Assembly: GCF_014077095.1 (NCBI RefSeq)
Contig: NZ_JACGVG010000027.1
Span: 372,001-436,000, forward strand
DNA from: Colwellia sp. MB02u-6
GTDB taxonomy: Bacteria > Pseudomonadota > Gammaproteobacteria > Enterobacterales > Alteromonadaceae
Length of the DNA: 64,000 nucleotides
Reading direction: 5' to 3'
A program made the position numbers and the translations under genes. Shown piece after piece: positions 1 through 10,905 of the stretch (position 1 is the stretch's first letter; every line of letters starts with the position of its first letter). The notes under the pieces are model-generated. The model saw only the letters and a list, made by a program, of their open reading frames with translations. It was not told where the DNA came from and searched no databases.

Positions 1-1164
1 ATTGGTGATCAGGTTATTGATTTAAAAGCGCTATTCGCCTTGGATATTTTTGCTGGTGACACACAATTAGCACTGGAGCAATGTTGTCACATTCAGCTAA
101 ATGCTTTTATGGCGATGGGTAACCGTTTTTGGAGCGCTTTACGCCAAGCTTTATCACAAGCATTAACCCAGGGTTCAGCATTAGAAACGAAATTAGCATC
201 ATGCTTAATTGCACAAACCGATGTTGAATTTGCTTTGCCATGTCAAATTGGTGATTACACTGATTTTTACACATCGATTCATCATGCCACTTCCGTTGGC
301 AGCAAGTTCCGTCCTGATAATCCGTTGTTACCCAATTATAAATGGGTTCCTATCGGTTACCATGGTCGTTCTTCTTCGATTGAGGTCTCTGGTAGTAACT
401 TTAAGCGTCCTAAAGGACAAACTAAGGCACCAACAGCAACAGAGCCTTCTTTTGGTCCATGCAAGCGTTTAGATTATGAAATGGAAGTGGGTATATTCAT
501 TGGTCAGGGTAATGCTTTGGGTGAGCCTATTAGCATCGAAAATGCCGAAGATCATGTTTTTGGTATGTGTTTATTTAATGATTGGTCAGCGCGAGATATT
601 CAAGGCTGGGAATATCAACCTTTAGGACCATTCTTATCAAAAAGCTTTGCGTCAACAGTTTCTCCGTGGATTGTAACGTCAGAAGCGTTAGCACCTTATC
701 GGTCAACATGGACACGTGACGCAGCTGATCCTCAGCCTATGCCTTACTTAGAGTCAGAGCACAATCGAGACTTTGGTTCTTTAGATTTAAGTTTACAGGT
801 ATTAATTGAAACTGAGACAATGCGTAATGCAAAGCAAGCACCGGTGCAATTGTCGCAATCAAATTTTAAAGATTCATATTGGACCGTAGCGCAGATGGTA
901 GCGCATCATACGGTTAATGGTTGTAACCTGCGCTCAGGTGATATGTTTGGTAGCGGTACACAGTCGGGCCCTAAACCAGAAGAAGCCGGTTCAATGCTTG
1001 AATTATCGAATGCGGGCTCAGAACCTATTCACTTGCCAAATGGTGAAACTCGTACTTTCTTAGAAGATGGCGATTGTGTCATTATGAAAGGTTGGTGTGA
1101 AAAAGCCGGGGTTGCGCGTATAGGTTTCGGTGCAGTAAGCGCTACTGTTTTAGCCGCTGATTAA
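1..1164 (+). CDS. fahA: Fumarylacetoacetase, 5' end cut by the window
   Basis: Last enzyme of tyrosine and homogentisate breakdown: it hydrolyses 4-fumarylacetoacetate to fumarate and acetoacetate in the cytosol. The frame is open from base 1, and the first visible residues (IGDQVIDL) belong to the small N-terminal domain of the family, so the gene starts upstream. A TTG at 40 is not the real start. The catalytic core is intact: DYTDFY and HHATSVG (metal-binding Asp and general-base His region), the E-M-E metal ligands in LDYEMEVG, and NDWSARDIQGWE. About 387 residues are visible of a family that is usually 410-440. A strong terminator follows the stop. The rest of the pathway probably lies upstream, outside the window. 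Confidence 0.96.
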   Translation: MGDQVIDLKALFALDIFAGDTQLALEQCCHIQLNAFMAMGNRFWSALRQALSQALTQGSALETKLASCLIAQTDVEFALPCQIGDYTDFYTSIHHATSVGSKFRPDNPLLPNYKWVPIGYHGRSSSIEVSGSNFKRPKGQTKAPTATEPSFGPCKRLDYEMEVGIFIGQGNALGEPISIENAEDHVFGMCLFNDWSARDIQGWEYQPLGPFLSKSFASTVSPWIVTSEALAPYRSTWTRDAADPQPMPYLESEHNRDFGSLDLSLQVLIETETMRNAKQAPVQLSQSNFKDSYWTVAQMVAHHTVNGCNLRSGDMFGSGTQSGPKPEEAGSMLELSNAGSEPIHLPNGETRTFLEDGDCVIMKGWCEKAGVARIGFGAVSATVLAAD

Positions 1165-1186
1165 ACTATCCGATGATTGAACTAAT

Positions 1187-1213
1187 AAAGCTCCTAAATT
1201 GGAGCTTTTTTTA
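1187..1213 (+). terminator. Rho-independent terminator after fahA
   Basis: Perfect 8-bp stem AAAGCTCC / GGAGCTTT with a 6-nt loop, running into a T tract. It lies 22 bases after the fumarylacetoacetase stop and separates that gene from the TonB receptor. Confidence 0.9.
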
Positions 1214-1741
1214 TGTTTGATTCACTATATTACTAGCTATTGAGCAAATTACTGACTGCTCCTAAAGACCACAATAAACAAAAAATAAATATTGATAACT
1301 TAACTTTAACGAGGCTTTTTACCTCAGTAAATACTGACTTTAGAAAAAGTTCATTTTTTTTATGTTTTTTTTTATTGATTAAATATGCAGATAATATTTA
1401 ATTTAATACGAAAATCTTCGCACATTCTTCGCTAGTATATTTTATCGCAGCATATGATTGCTGTAGGCTGCAGCATGATTGATTGTGTTAATGTGTTTTG
1501 CATAAAGTTTGACTATCTTTGCATATTAATTATTTTTATAGATTCAACGTTAAAGGTCAGTCGAAAAGACTACTTGTAAAGTATTTCTAGCTGTTTTATA
1601 AAGCAGCAAGCTGTTTTGATTGTTTACAACAATATAAATTTTTGTGATAAGCGAAATGGGTAAAAATAAAATTATTAAATAAATATTTATTAAATAATTA
1701 ATTATTAAAAACATATTCAAATATATTAGGAAGAAAACAAC
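1214..1741 (+). promoter_or_regulatory. AT-rich leader of the TonB receptor
   Basis: A 528-base non-coding stretch with no credible ORF. The last 100 bases are almost pure A/T and contain the 14-bp palindrome AATAAATATTTATT around 1678-1691. I see no Fur-box-like 19-mer, so iron control of the downstream receptor is not supported. AGGAAG lies about 8 bases before the ATG at 1742. The promoter must be in this region, but I cannot place it with confidence. Confidence 0.35.
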
Positions 1742-4327
1742 ATGTCTACAACATTTCGTACTGGTACTTTAGCTCTTGCCATTGGCTTAGCGCTAGGAAC
1801 AGCACCTAGTTTTGCCGCAGGTTTTGCCGAAGAAGCCGTAAAAAAAGATAGCATTGAACGTATCGCCGTCGTTGGTTCACGTTCAGCTCCGCGTTCAGTA
1901 GCTGAGTCTCCAGTGCCAATTGATATCATTGGTGGTGGTGAGCTAGGTAAAAACGCTTCAAGTGACATGCTTGATATGTTGGTAGGCGCAATTCCTTCAT
2001 TAAATGCCCGTGCACAACCTATTAGTGATGCTGCATCACTAATTCGTCCAGTAAATTTACGTGGTTTACCTTCTGATTCAACATTAGTGCTTTTAAATGG
2101 TAAACGTCGTCACCGTGCATCTGTTATTGCTTTCCAAGGTGGTGGCATTAATGATGGCGCACAAGGTCCTGATATTTCAGTTATCCCAAGTGTAGCTATC
2201 AAGCAAGTTGAAGTACTTCGTGATGGTGCTGCTGCACAATACGGATCTGATGCAATTGCTGGTGTAATGAACTTTGTACTTAAAGATGACGCAGATGGCG
2301 GTTCAATGTCTGTGAAACAAGGTTCATATTACGAAGGTGATGGTGATCAAACGATTATAGACGGTAATGTTGGTTTACCATTTACTCAAGATGGTTTTGT
2401 TAACTTAAGCTTTCAATTAAAAAATGCTGATGCAACAAGTCGAAGTGTACAACGTCCTGATGCAGCAAACATTGCCAGTCAAGGCAATACTTCTATCCAA
2501 AGCCCAGCGCAAATTTGGGGTAATCCAGAAGTTAAAGACGATATTACATTTTTCGGTAACGTTGGCTTAGATCTTGGTAATGATAAAGAATTTTACATGT
2601 TTGGTAACTACTCTGAGCGTGATGTAACCGGTGGTTTTTATTACCGTAATCCGCACAACCGTGGCAATGTCTTCTCGGTTGATGGTGGTGAAACCTTACT
2701 TGTAGGTGATGTTGGCGAATCAGAAGGTGCAGCGCGTACTTGTGCTGTCGTTAATATTCCAAAAAATAGTGATGGCTCTGACGGTAATGTTTTAGATAGC
2801 GCTGATTACCAAGCAATGGTAGCTGATCCAAATTGTTTCTCAATGAACCAAATTATGCCGGGTGGTTATACACCACAATTTGGTGGCAACATCACAGATA
2901 CTTCATTAACTGTTGGTACTAAAGGCGAAATTAACGAAGGTTTCTTAAAAGATTGGTTTTTTGATGTTAGTGGCTCGGTAGGTCGTAATGAATCTAAATT
3001 TAACTTAAAGAATACCTTAAACCCATCACTTGGTTTAGATACACCGTTAGATTTTGATACCGGTAGTTATATCCAAATGGAAAAAACTTTTAACTTTGAT
3101 TTAGTTAAAGGTTTTGACATGGGTCTTGAAGAGCCAGTTAACGTTGCTATGGGTCTTGAATGGCGCGAAGAAAGCTTTGAAATAGTTTCAGGTGGAAAAG
3201 CTTCTTGGGAAGCCGGTGCTTATGCAGACCAAGGTTTTAACATTGGCTCACACGGTTTTAAAGGCTTTGGTCCTGAAACTCAAGGTCGTAACGACCGTCG
3301 CAATGTTGCCGCTTATATTGATGTTGAAGCCCAAGTAACAGAAGACTTTTTAGTTGGCGCAGCTGTTCGTCACGAAAGCTTTAATACTTTTGGTAGCACA
3401 ACTAATTACAAATTAACCGCACAATTAAGACTTAACGATGAGATTTCACTACGTGGCTCTCATAGTACCGGTTTTAGAGCACCAACAGTGGGTCAAGCCA
3501 ATGTTGTTAATACACAAACTTCATTAGTTGCTGGTGAGTTAATTCAAACTTTCCTTGCGCCGCCAACTAACCCATTGTCAGCGTTTTACGGTGGTAAAGA
3601 GTTAACGCCAGAAGAGTCAAAAAGTTTTGCTTTTGGTGGTGTTTATCAATATGACGACTTCTTCTTTACCCTTGATTATTACAACATTGAAGTAACTGAC
3701 CGTTTAGCACAGTCAAGTCAAATCAATGTATTAGCAGCTGACTACACAGCGCTTGAAGCATTAGGTGTTGTTAACCCGGAGCTAATTTCAGCGGTTTCGT
3801 ATTTTTCTAATGATTTTGACACTACCACACAAGGTGTTGATGTTGTTGCAAACTATACAATGGCATTAATGGGCGGCGATACGTTGTTATCATTAGCGTA
3901 TAACTGGAATGAAACAACGGTTGATCAGTTTAATCCAGAGACGACTAATGAAGGCAAAGTTCATCGTTTAGAAGAAGGTATGCCTGATCATCGCGCTACC
4001 TTTACTGTTTCTCAATCTTGGGAAGATGTATCAACTTTTGTTCGTGTAAACTACTTTGGTGAGTATTTTGCAACGCATGCTGATGATGCTTGTGCTGTAG
4101 GTTGTTGGAACGAGATTGCTGATTCAGCGGTTACTGTTGATGCAGAAGTAAGCTACTTCTTAAATGATAGTATTACCTTGTCAGCCGGTGCTAATAACAT
4201 CTTTGATCAAGAAGCACAAAAATTACCTGCTGAATCATACGGTCAGTTAGGTGCTGAATACTACGAAAGTGGACCATTTGATTACAACGGTGGTTTCTAC
4301 TACGTAAAAGCAACTTATAACTTTTAA
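1742..4327 (+). CDS. TonB-dependent outer membrane receptor
   Basis: An 861-residue TonB-dependent receptor that would import a ligand across the outer membrane using TonB/ExbBD energy. It has a signal peptide (residues 1 to about 26, ending SFAAG). The plug domain (about 40-180) shows ERIAVVGSRS near the TonB-box side and the plug signatures VNLRGLP, VLLNGKRRH, VEVLRDGAAAQYGSDAIAGV and MNFVLK. A beta-barrel follows and ends in the terminal aromatic residue expected for BAM-dependent insertion (TYNF). The ligand cannot be told from sequence. No substrate gene cluster is attached, and the upstream fahA has its own terminator, so this is probably a single-gene unit. Two cysteine pairs in extracellular-loop regions are notable but not diagnostic. 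Confidence 0.95.
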   Translation: MSTTFRTGTLALAIGLALGTAPSFAAGFAEEAVKKDSIERIAVVGSRSAPRSVAESPVPIDIIGGGELGKNASSDMLDMLVGAIPSLNARAQPISDAASLIRPVNLRGLPSDSTLVLLNGKRRHRASVIAFQGGGINDGAQGPDISVIPSVAIKQVEVLRDGAAAQYGSDAIAGVMNFVLKDDADGGSMSVKQGSYYEGDGDQTIIDGNVGLPFTQDGFVNLSFQLKNADATSRSVQRPDAANIASQGNTSIQSPAQIWGNPEVKDDITFFGNVGLDLGNDKEFYMFGNYSERDVTGGFYYRNPHNRGNVFSVDGGETLLVGDVGESEGAARTCAVVNIPKNSDGSDGNVLDSADYQAMVADPNCFSMNQIMPGGYTPQFGGNITDTSLTVGTKGEINEGFLKDWFFDVSGSVGRNESKFNLKNTLNPSLGLDTPLDFDTGSYIQMEKTFNFDLVKGFDMGLEEPVNVAMGLEWREESFEIVSGGKASWEAGAYADQGFNIGSHGFKGFGPETQGRNDRRNVAAYIDVEAQVTEDFLVGAAVRHESFNTFGSTTNYKLTAQLRLNDEISLRGSHSTGFRAPTVGQANVVNTQTSLVAGELIQTFLAPPTNPLSAFYGGKELTPEESKSFAFGGVYQYDDFFFTLDYYNIEVTDRLAQSSQINVLAADYTALEALGVVNPELISAVSYFSNDFDTTTQGVDVVANYTMALMGGDTLLSLAYNWNETTVDQFNPETTNEGKVHRLEEGMPDHRATFTVSQSWEDVSTFVRVNYFGEYFATHADDACAVGCWNEIADSAVTVDAEVSYFLNDSITLSAGANNIFDQEAQKLPAESYGQLGAEYYESGPFDYNGGFYYVKATYNF

Positions 4328-4347
4328 TGTAAAAGTTAATTAAGTCT

Positions 4348-4379
4348 AAAAAGCCATATCAAATGATATGGCTTTTTTA
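4348..4379 (+). terminator. Rho-independent terminator after the TonB receptor
   Basis: A long perfect stem (AAAAAGCCATATC paired with GATATGGCTTTTT, 4-nt loop) followed by T residues, 20 bases after the stop codon. The A-rich left arm could make it work in both directions, but cca on the other strand ends about 200 bases further on. Confidence 0.92.
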
Positions 4380-4574
4380 TGTTCAGGCCTCGCTCATATA
4401 TGCTGTATTTTTAAACATTACTGCTGCTCGGAAAATTCTCACGCATGACGCGGTTGACTTACTTCCATGTTCGTCACTAAAGATCACTTAGTGGTTAAAA
4501 CAACCAGGTATTGAGTGCGGTGGCTAACTAACCCAGTTTAGCGGTTAGTTACTTTTATGAGATAAGATGTTGCT

Positions 4575-5831
4575 TTATTTTTTTTTTATATAATTTTGTT
4601 GGTATTTATCTAATTCGGCAAGTCTTTGCTCTGCTATGGCTGCTTTAATCTCAAGCCCTTTCAAACCCTGTTCAACAAAAGGCTTGGCTGTTACTCGGTT
4701 GAGTATTTTAAAGCCATTGTAGAGAAATTCTTTTTGTCGGTATTCAGTTATTTCCAAGCCATAGCGCACAGTAAAGTCTGCTTGGCAACACAGGAGAAAG
4801 TCGACAAACTCTTCTGGTTTGCGCCAAACATCTAATTGATTATATAGCTTTAAAATAGTACTAGCTTCTAATTGAAATACTTTATGTGTATACAGGTGAA
4901 ACTGACAAACCTTTAGCGCCAAATTTTTGTGTGCTGTTGGCACCCTTAAACGCTTACAAACTGCCTCTATCAAAGCCAACTCTGCTATTTCATGATCAGC
5001 ATCAGCAGGTAAGCTGTCTGGTTGTGTTAACGACCGGCCTAGGTTATAGCAAACACTGGCAAACCGAACGGTCGTTTTTTCAGAGAGTAAAACCGCTTGT
5101 TTGAGTACCATCATAGTCTGTGATCCTGTGCAAATTTTTGCCTGCGATCTTGCTAGGTCTGGCGTATCCCATAAATCATGTAAATCAGGCCAAAGACATT
5201 TCAGGGCTTGGCATTGATATAACACTTGAAAAAAAACTTCAGGGTGAGTATCGGCTAAGCTGCTCTCCATTTCTTGCCATATTCGTTCAGCAGAAAGACT
5301 GGATAATTCACCACTTTCACTGAGTTTGGTCATTAGGACTAATGTTTTTGGTGCTATGGTAAAACCATAATCGTGATACCTAGCGGCAAAACGAGCAACA
5401 CGTAAAACCCGCAGAGGGTCTTCAATAAAAGCTGGGGAAACATGGCGTAATAGGCGATTATTTAGGTCTATTTGGCCGTTGTAAGGATCAATTATTTTAC
5501 CACTTTCATCCATCGCCATCGCGTTAATACTGAGGTCTCTGCGCAGTAAGTCTTCTTCAAGCGTAACGCTTGCTGATGCATCGCAATTAAAGCCGGTATA
5601 ACCTCGGCCCGCTTTTTTTTCGGTGCGAGCTAAGGCGTACTCTTGTCTACTTTTTGGGTGGATAAATACTGGGAAGTCTTTGCCTACTTGTAAAAAGCCA
5701 AGGCTGAGCATTTCCTGAACGCTAGAGCCGACTACAACATAGTCATTATCAACAACAGGACGTTTGAGGAGAGCATCGCGTACGGCGCCGCCGACTAAAA
5801 AAGTGTTTAGTTGCTGTGTTATATTTGCCAT
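4575..5831 (-). CDS. cca: CCA tRNA nucleotidyltransferase with degenerate HD domain
   Basis: Adds and repairs the 3' CCA of tRNAs without a template. The N-terminal nucleotidyltransferase core is intact: LVGGAVRD at 12-19, the metal-binding D28-N-D30 pair, the RRD motif near 98, and EDPLRVLRVARFAARY (137-152). The length of 418 matches the long gamma-proteobacterial class (E. coli about 412), which carries a C-terminal HD phosphohydrolase domain. Here that domain is recognisable by alignment (VRFASVCYNLGRSL, CKRLRVP), but its metal-binding signature is gone. The E. coli HDLGK is YNLGR at 262-266, the upstream His is Q238, and the HHGHG stretch is replaced by ADADHE. I infer that nucleotidyl transfer is kept and the phosphatase/phosphodiesterase activity is lost. 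Confidence 0.96.
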   Translation of the reverse strand: MANITQQLNTFLVGGAVRDALLKRPVVDNDYVVVGSSVQEMLSLGFLQVGKDFPVFIHPKSRQEYALARTEKKAGRGYTGFNCDASASVTLEEDLLRRDLSINAMAMDESGKIIDPYNGQIDLNNRLLRHVSPAFIEDPLRVLRVARFAARYHDYGFTIAPKTLVLMTKLSESGELSSLSAERIWQEMESSLADTHPEVFFQVLYQCQALKCLWPDLHDLWDTPDLARSQAKICTGSQTMMVLKQAVLLSEKTTVRFASVCYNLGRSLTQPDSLPADADHEIAELALIEAVCKRLRVPTAHKNLALKVCQFHLYTHKVFQLEASTILKLYNQLDVWRKPEEFVDFLLCCQADFTVRYGLEITEYRQKEFLYNGFKILNRVTAKPFVEQGLKGLEIKAAIAEQRLAELDKYQQNYIKKK

Positions 5832-5969
5832 TGAGCGCTATAAACCTCTGAAAATGAGTAATGTATAGGAAATTATATTGTTTAACTTTAACATAATAGC
5901 GACTGACTTTTGACATATGATTGCGTTCAGGTTAATTTTGCAGGGTCGATTCATCAGTTAAGATTTTCT

Positions 5970-7646
5970 ATGTATACAAGTTATTTTGGTTTAGAAGAAA
6001 AGCCATTTTCAATTGCCCCAAACCCTGATTATTTGTTTATGAGTGATCGTCACCGCGAAGCCCTTAATCACTTAACTTATGGCTTAGGTGATACCGGTGG
6101 GTTTGTCTTACTTACCGGTGAAGTAGGCACGGGGAAAACCACGCTGAGTCGGCATTTAATGGCAAACTTACCAGAAAATACCCAAGCCGCTTTTATTCTG
6201 AACCCCACTTTATCTAGTCAAGAGTTGTTAGCGACCCTTTGTGATGAATTAAACATTCGTTATCGCAAAACAGGCGCAACTTTAAAAACCCTCACCGATA
6301 AAATACAACAAAAGTTACTCAAAAATCATAGTGATGATATTAATACTTTATTGATTATTGATGAAGCGCAACATTTGCAACCTGAAGTGTTAGAGCAACT
6401 CAGGCTATTAACTAACTTAGAAACTAACACCAAAAAACTTTTACAAGTGATTTTGATTGGCCAACCTGAATTACAGCAGTTATTGCAGCGTCGAGATTTA
6501 CGGCAATTAGCGCAAAGAATTACTGCGCGCTATCATTTACTACCTCTGAATAGGCAAGAAGTTGAACAATATCTTAAACATCGCCTGTCCGTAGCAAAAT
6601 GTTTTCGTAATATTTTTGATAAAAGTGCTGTTAGCGCTATCCATAAAATTTGTAATGGTATTCCACGTTTAATGAACTTGTTAGCTGAGCGATCTTTGAT
6701 AAATGCTTATAACACTAACAATGCTGTGGTTAACCGTAAAATTGTACTTCAGGCGGCTCATGATGCCTTAGGTGATGAATTTCAAGTAAAACCTTGGTGG
6801 CAACATTCGTCGGCAAAAGCTAGCGCCCTAGTGACTGCATTAGGCTTAGTTTTAGCGCTAGGCGTTTGGTGGGGTGCATATCAACCTCAGGGGGTTGTTT
6901 TAGAGACTAAGGTAACTCGTGCGACTATAAATCAGCCAGATTCTATTGCTGAGCAGGAGCCGTTAGTTGATCGAGAAGAGCCAACTGTTGTTACTACAGC
7001 ATTAGCTCAAGCAGATGGGGATACGGGTAATGATATTAACAGCGATACTAATTTTCTTGCCCTGGCTGTCGAGCAAACAACTCAGGCCAAAGCAAGTAAC
7101 GCCAACCTTGAAAATGATCTTGCGGTAGCGACGACTAAAACTGTTAGTCATCAGGCAGGGTTAACTGATGATAAAGGCGATACTGAACAATATATAGCGA
7201 GTGAAAGTAGGTTAGATGACGCACAAATTGCTGTGCCAACAATTGCAAAAAGCTCAGTACTAAAGCCTAAGAAAGGGACGAGTGAAAACTTTGTCGTTAA
7301 AGCTGAAGCTGGGGTGTCTGACGAGTTATTGGCAAGTTTTCAATCAGCTATTGAGCACACCAAACAAAATGACCATGTTAGAGAAGGTGTAGTAGCAGAC
7401 ACTAGCGAACTCATACCGCTGGCACAAATGCCAACTTGGGTGCAAGACGGTGTGCCTTCGCTAGCGTTTGAAATGCATCTTTATGCTAGTGATGGGCAAG
7501 GTTGGGTAAGAGTGAATGGCCGTGATCGTTATGAAGGTGATTATATTAGTCGTGAATTACTGCTTAATGAAATACTTCCACAACGGGTAGTACTGAGTTT
7601 TCGAGGGGAGAAATTCACTATGTCTGCGTTATCTACTTGGCATTAG
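5970..7646 (+). CDS. GspA-GspB fusion (ExeA-like ATPase with ExeB-like C-terminus)
   Basis: Predicted inner-membrane factor that helps assemble the type II secretion secretin in the cell wall. From the ATG at 5970 it has 558 residues. An ExeA-type AAA+ ATPase (about 1-270; opening YFGLEEKPFSIAPNPDYLF) carries Walker A GEVGTGKT at 50-57 and Walker B LLIIDEAQ at 127-134. One membrane span lies at about 285-304, followed by a low-complexity periplasmic linker (about 310-480). The C-terminal 70 residues (LAFEMHLYASDGQGWVRVNG..EGDYI) match the GspB/ExeB periplasmic domain. In Aeromonas these are two proteins, ExeA and ExeB, and ExeA has a peptidoglycan-binding domain that I do not see here. An in-frame TTG at 5910 would add 20 residues unlike the family, so I chose the internal ATG. 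No other T2SS gene is nearby. Confidence 0.88.
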   Translation: MYTSYFGLEEKPFSIAPNPDYLFMSDRHREALNHLTYGLGDTGGFVLLTGEVGTGKTTLSRHLMANLPENTQAAFILNPTLSSQELLATLCDELNIRYRKTGATLKTLTDKIQQKLLKNHSDDINTLLIIDEAQHLQPEVLEQLRLLTNLETNTKKLLQVILIGQPELQQLLQRRDLRQLAQRITARYHLLPLNRQEVEQYLKHRLSVAKCFRNIFDKSAVSAIHKICNGIPRLMNLLAERSLINAYNTNNAVVNRKIVLQAAHDALGDEFQVKPWWQHSSAKASALVTALGLVLALGVWWGAYQPQGVVLETKVTRATINQPDSIAEQEPLVDREEPTVVTTALAQADGDTGNDINSDTNFLALAVEQTTQAKASNANLENDLAVATTKTVSHQAGLTDDKGDTEQYIASESRLDDAQIAVPTIAKSSVLKPKKGTSENFVVKAEAGVSDELLASFQSAIEHTKQNDHVREGVVADTSELIPLAQMPTWVQDGVPSLAFEMHLYASDGQGWVRVNGRDRYEGDYISRELLLNEILPQRVVLSFRGEKFTMSALSTWH

Positions 7647-7687
7647 AGTAAAAATTAGCCGCAGTTTTCTCAATGATAACTCAGGTT

Positions 7688-7725
7688 AACCATCAGCCTT
7701 GACAGCTGATGGTTGATCTTTTTAC
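7688..7725 (+). terminator. Terminator after the gspAB fusion
   Basis: Perfect 10-bp stem AACCATCAGC / GCTGATGGTT (7688-7697 and 7705-7714) with a 7-nt loop, then GATCTTTTT. It sits between two convergent genes and ends where leuD (other strand) stops. No T tract is present on the opposite side, so it serves the plus strand. Confidence 0.8.
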
Positions 7726-8322
7726 CTACTGCCAAGCTGGCATTTTGGCTTCGTAATCTTCTATCTTAGCAATTTTATTTAACGTCCAACCCACACTGTC
7801 AACACCGTTTTCTAAACAGTATTTATGGAAAGGCGCAATAGTAAAATCATATTGTGCGCTGGCTGTTTTAACCGTACTGGCGACTAAGTCAACGGTGATG
7901 TGTTGTAGACCCTCTTTTGACTGTTGAAATAGCGTCGCTATGGCTTCTTCCGGTAATATCACAGGTAAAATGCCAATATTGATACAGTTAGCATAGAAAA
8001 TATCAGCAAAACTAGACGCGATAATAACTAGAAAACCATACTCTTGCAGCGCCCAAGGTGCGTGCTCGCGACTTGAGCCACAACCAAAGTTTTCACCAGC
8101 GAGTAAAATACTTGCCCCTTGATATTGTGGCTTGTTAAGGACAAACTCAGGATTGTTTTCGTTACCCAGGTTGTCTAGGTAGCGACGGTCATGAAATAGG
8201 TGTTGGCCAAAACCTGTACGAGTGGTTTTTTGTAAAAATTGTTTTGGAATGATTTGATCGGTATCAACATTCGCCGTGTCCAATGGCACAACTAAGCCAT
8301 GATGTTGGTTAAATTTTTCCAT
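7726..8322 (-). CDS. leuD: 3-isopropylmalate dehydratase small subunit
   Basis: Small subunit of isopropylmalate isomerase, which converts 2- to 3-isopropylmalate in leucine biosynthesis together with LeuC. The 198 residues equal the family's usual size. Recognisable motifs are [14 protein letters not shown] near the N-terminus and the swivel-domain signature [16 protein letters not shown]. It is the last gene of leuABCD, one base after the leuC stop, with GGAGC just before its start, which suggests translational coupling. Confidence 0.98.
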   Translation of the reverse strand: MEKFNQHHGLVVPLDTANVDTDQIIPKQFLQKTTRTGFGQHLFHDRRYLDNLGNENNPEFVLNKPQYQGASILLAGENFGCGSSREHAPWALQEYGFLVIIASSFADIFYANCINIGILPVILPEEAIATLFQQSKEGLQHITVDLVASTVKTASAQYDFTIAPFHKYCLENGVDSVGWTLNKIAKIEDYEAKMPAWQ

Positions 8323-8323
8323 G

Positions 8324-9742
8324 TTATGCTCCTTGAACTTGTGAGTTGATTGAGGTTAAGTCGACAAAGTGACCTGCAATGGCAGAAGCTGCTGCTAATT
8401 CAGGGCTGACTAAGTGGGTACGACTGCCGCGGCCTTGTCGGCCTTCAAAGTTTCGGTTGCTGGTAGAAGCGCAGCGATCACCGTGCGTTAATACATCATC
8501 ATTCATGCCTAAACACATTGAGCAACCAGGTAAGCGCCATTCAAAGCCGGCATCAATAAAAGTTTGTGCTAAGCCTTCAGCTTCGGCTTGTTCTTTAACT
8601 CGATAAGAGCCTGGCACAACGATAGCGTCAACCGTAGCTGAAACTTTTTTACCTTTGGCCACCGCAGCGGCGGCGCGTAAATCTTCAATTCTAGAGTTAG
8701 TGCATGAGCCAATAAATACTTTATTAATCGCAATATCGGTAATTTTAGTACCGGCCGTTAAGCCCATATATTTTAATGCCGCAATGCATGATTCACGCTC
8801 AACGGGGTCAGTAAAATCATCGGGGGAAGGCACAACACTATCAACTTGTGTCACTTGCCCTGGCGTTGTTCCCCAAGTGACTTGGGTTTTAATCTCTTTG
8901 GCTTCCAGCGTTAAGTAACTATCGAACTTTGCTTCGCTGTCTGATTTTAGTTGCTGCCAATCTTCAACGGCTTGCTGCCATACCTCGCCTTTTGGCGCGT
9001 AATCTTTGCCTTTTAAGTAGTCAAAGGTTTTGGCATCGGGTGCGATAAGCCCAGCTTTGGCGCCAAATTCAACACTCATATTACACACTGTCATGCGCTC
9101 TTCCATGGTTAAGCTCTCAATGGCTTCACCACAATATTCAACCACATAACCGGTTGCACCCGCACTACCGGTTTTACCAATAATGGCTAAAATAATGTCT
9201 TTAGCACTGATACCCGGGGCAACTTGACCTTTAACTTCAATTTTCATGGTTTTAGCTTTGGTTTGACGTAAGGTTTGGGTAGCGAATACGTGCTCAACCT
9301 CAGAGGTACCAATGCCAAATGCTAAGGCGCCAAAAGCACCGTGTGTTGAGGTATGTGAATCGCCACAAACTATAACTGTACCAGGTAAAGTTAAGCCTAA
9401 CTCTGGTCCAATAACATGCACAACACCTTGGTTTTTATGGCCCATACCAAACAATTCTATACCAAATTCTTTACAGTTTTTTTCTAGTGTTCTCAGTTGA
9501 TTTGCCGCGCCTTCACCGGCGGCGTTAATTTCAATAGATCGCGTTGAAATATTATGATCCATAGTCGCAATGGTGCGCTCAGGATGGCGTAGTACACGAT
9601 TATGAAATTTTAAATTAGCAAAAGCTTGTGGCGAGGTAACTTCGTGGATCAAATGGCGGTCAACAAAGATCAAGGGTGTTTCATCCGCTTTTTCTTCAAT
9701 GATATGACTTTGCCATAATTTTTCGTATAAAGTGGTTACCAT
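8324..9742 (-). CDS. leuC: 3-isopropylmalate dehydratase large subunit
   Basis: Aconitase-family large subunit that carries the [4Fe-4S] cluster of isopropylmalate isomerase. At 472 residues it is full length. Visible signatures are [55 protein letters not shown], and the cluster cysteines in [14 protein letters not shown] and [10 protein letters not shown]. It lies between leuB and leuD with one-base gaps, so the four leu genes form one transcript read from the attenuator near 12.55 kb. Confidence 0.98.
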   Translation of the reverse strand: MVTTLYEKLWQSHIIEEKADETPLIFVDRHLIHEVTSPQAFANLKFHNRVLRHPERTIATMDHNISTRSIEINAAGEGAANQLRTLEKNCKEFGIELFGMGHKNQGVVHVIGPELGLTLPGTVIVCGDSHTSTHGAFGALAFGIGTSEVEHVFATQTLRQTKAKTMKIEVKGQVAPGISAKDIILAIIGKTGSAGATGYVVEYCGEAIESLTMEERMTVCNMSVEFGAKAGLIAPDAKTFDYLKGKDYAPKGEVWQQAVEDWQQLKSDSEAKFDSYLTLEAKEIKTQVTWGTTPGQVTQVDSVVPSPDDFTDPVERESCIAALKYMGLTAGTKITDIAINKVFIGSCTNSRIEDLRAAAAVAKGKKVSATVDAIVVPGSYRVKEQAEAEGLAQTFIDAGFEWRLPGCSMCLGMNDDVLTHGDRCASTSNRNFEGRQGRGSRTHLVSPELAAASAIAGHFVDLTSINSQVQGA

Positions 9743-9743
9743 G

Positions 9744-10880
<1,137 letters not shown>

Positions 10881-10905
10881 CTAAATTAATGAATCTAATG
10901 CTTAA

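Noticed and set aside
1600-1741. Fur box for the TonB receptor
   Set aside because: The region is A/T-rich and palindromic in places, but no stretch resembles the GATAATGATAATCATTATC consensus; any weak match is explained by base composition.
4525-4551. Inverted repeat TAACTAACCC / CGGTTAGTTA beyond the end of cca
   Set aside because: One mismatch and no T run on the cca strand, so it cannot be called a terminator. Left as a possible 3' hairpin only.
5910-5969. TTG start extending the GspA-GspB fusion by 20 residues
   Set aside because: The extra residues are unlike the family, whose members begin at or near MYxxYFGL; the ATG at 5970 fits exactly.
8379-9500. Plus-strand ORFs inside leuC and leuB
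   Set aside because: Antisense shadows of strongly conserved enzymes, with no ribosome binding site and no family-like sequence.
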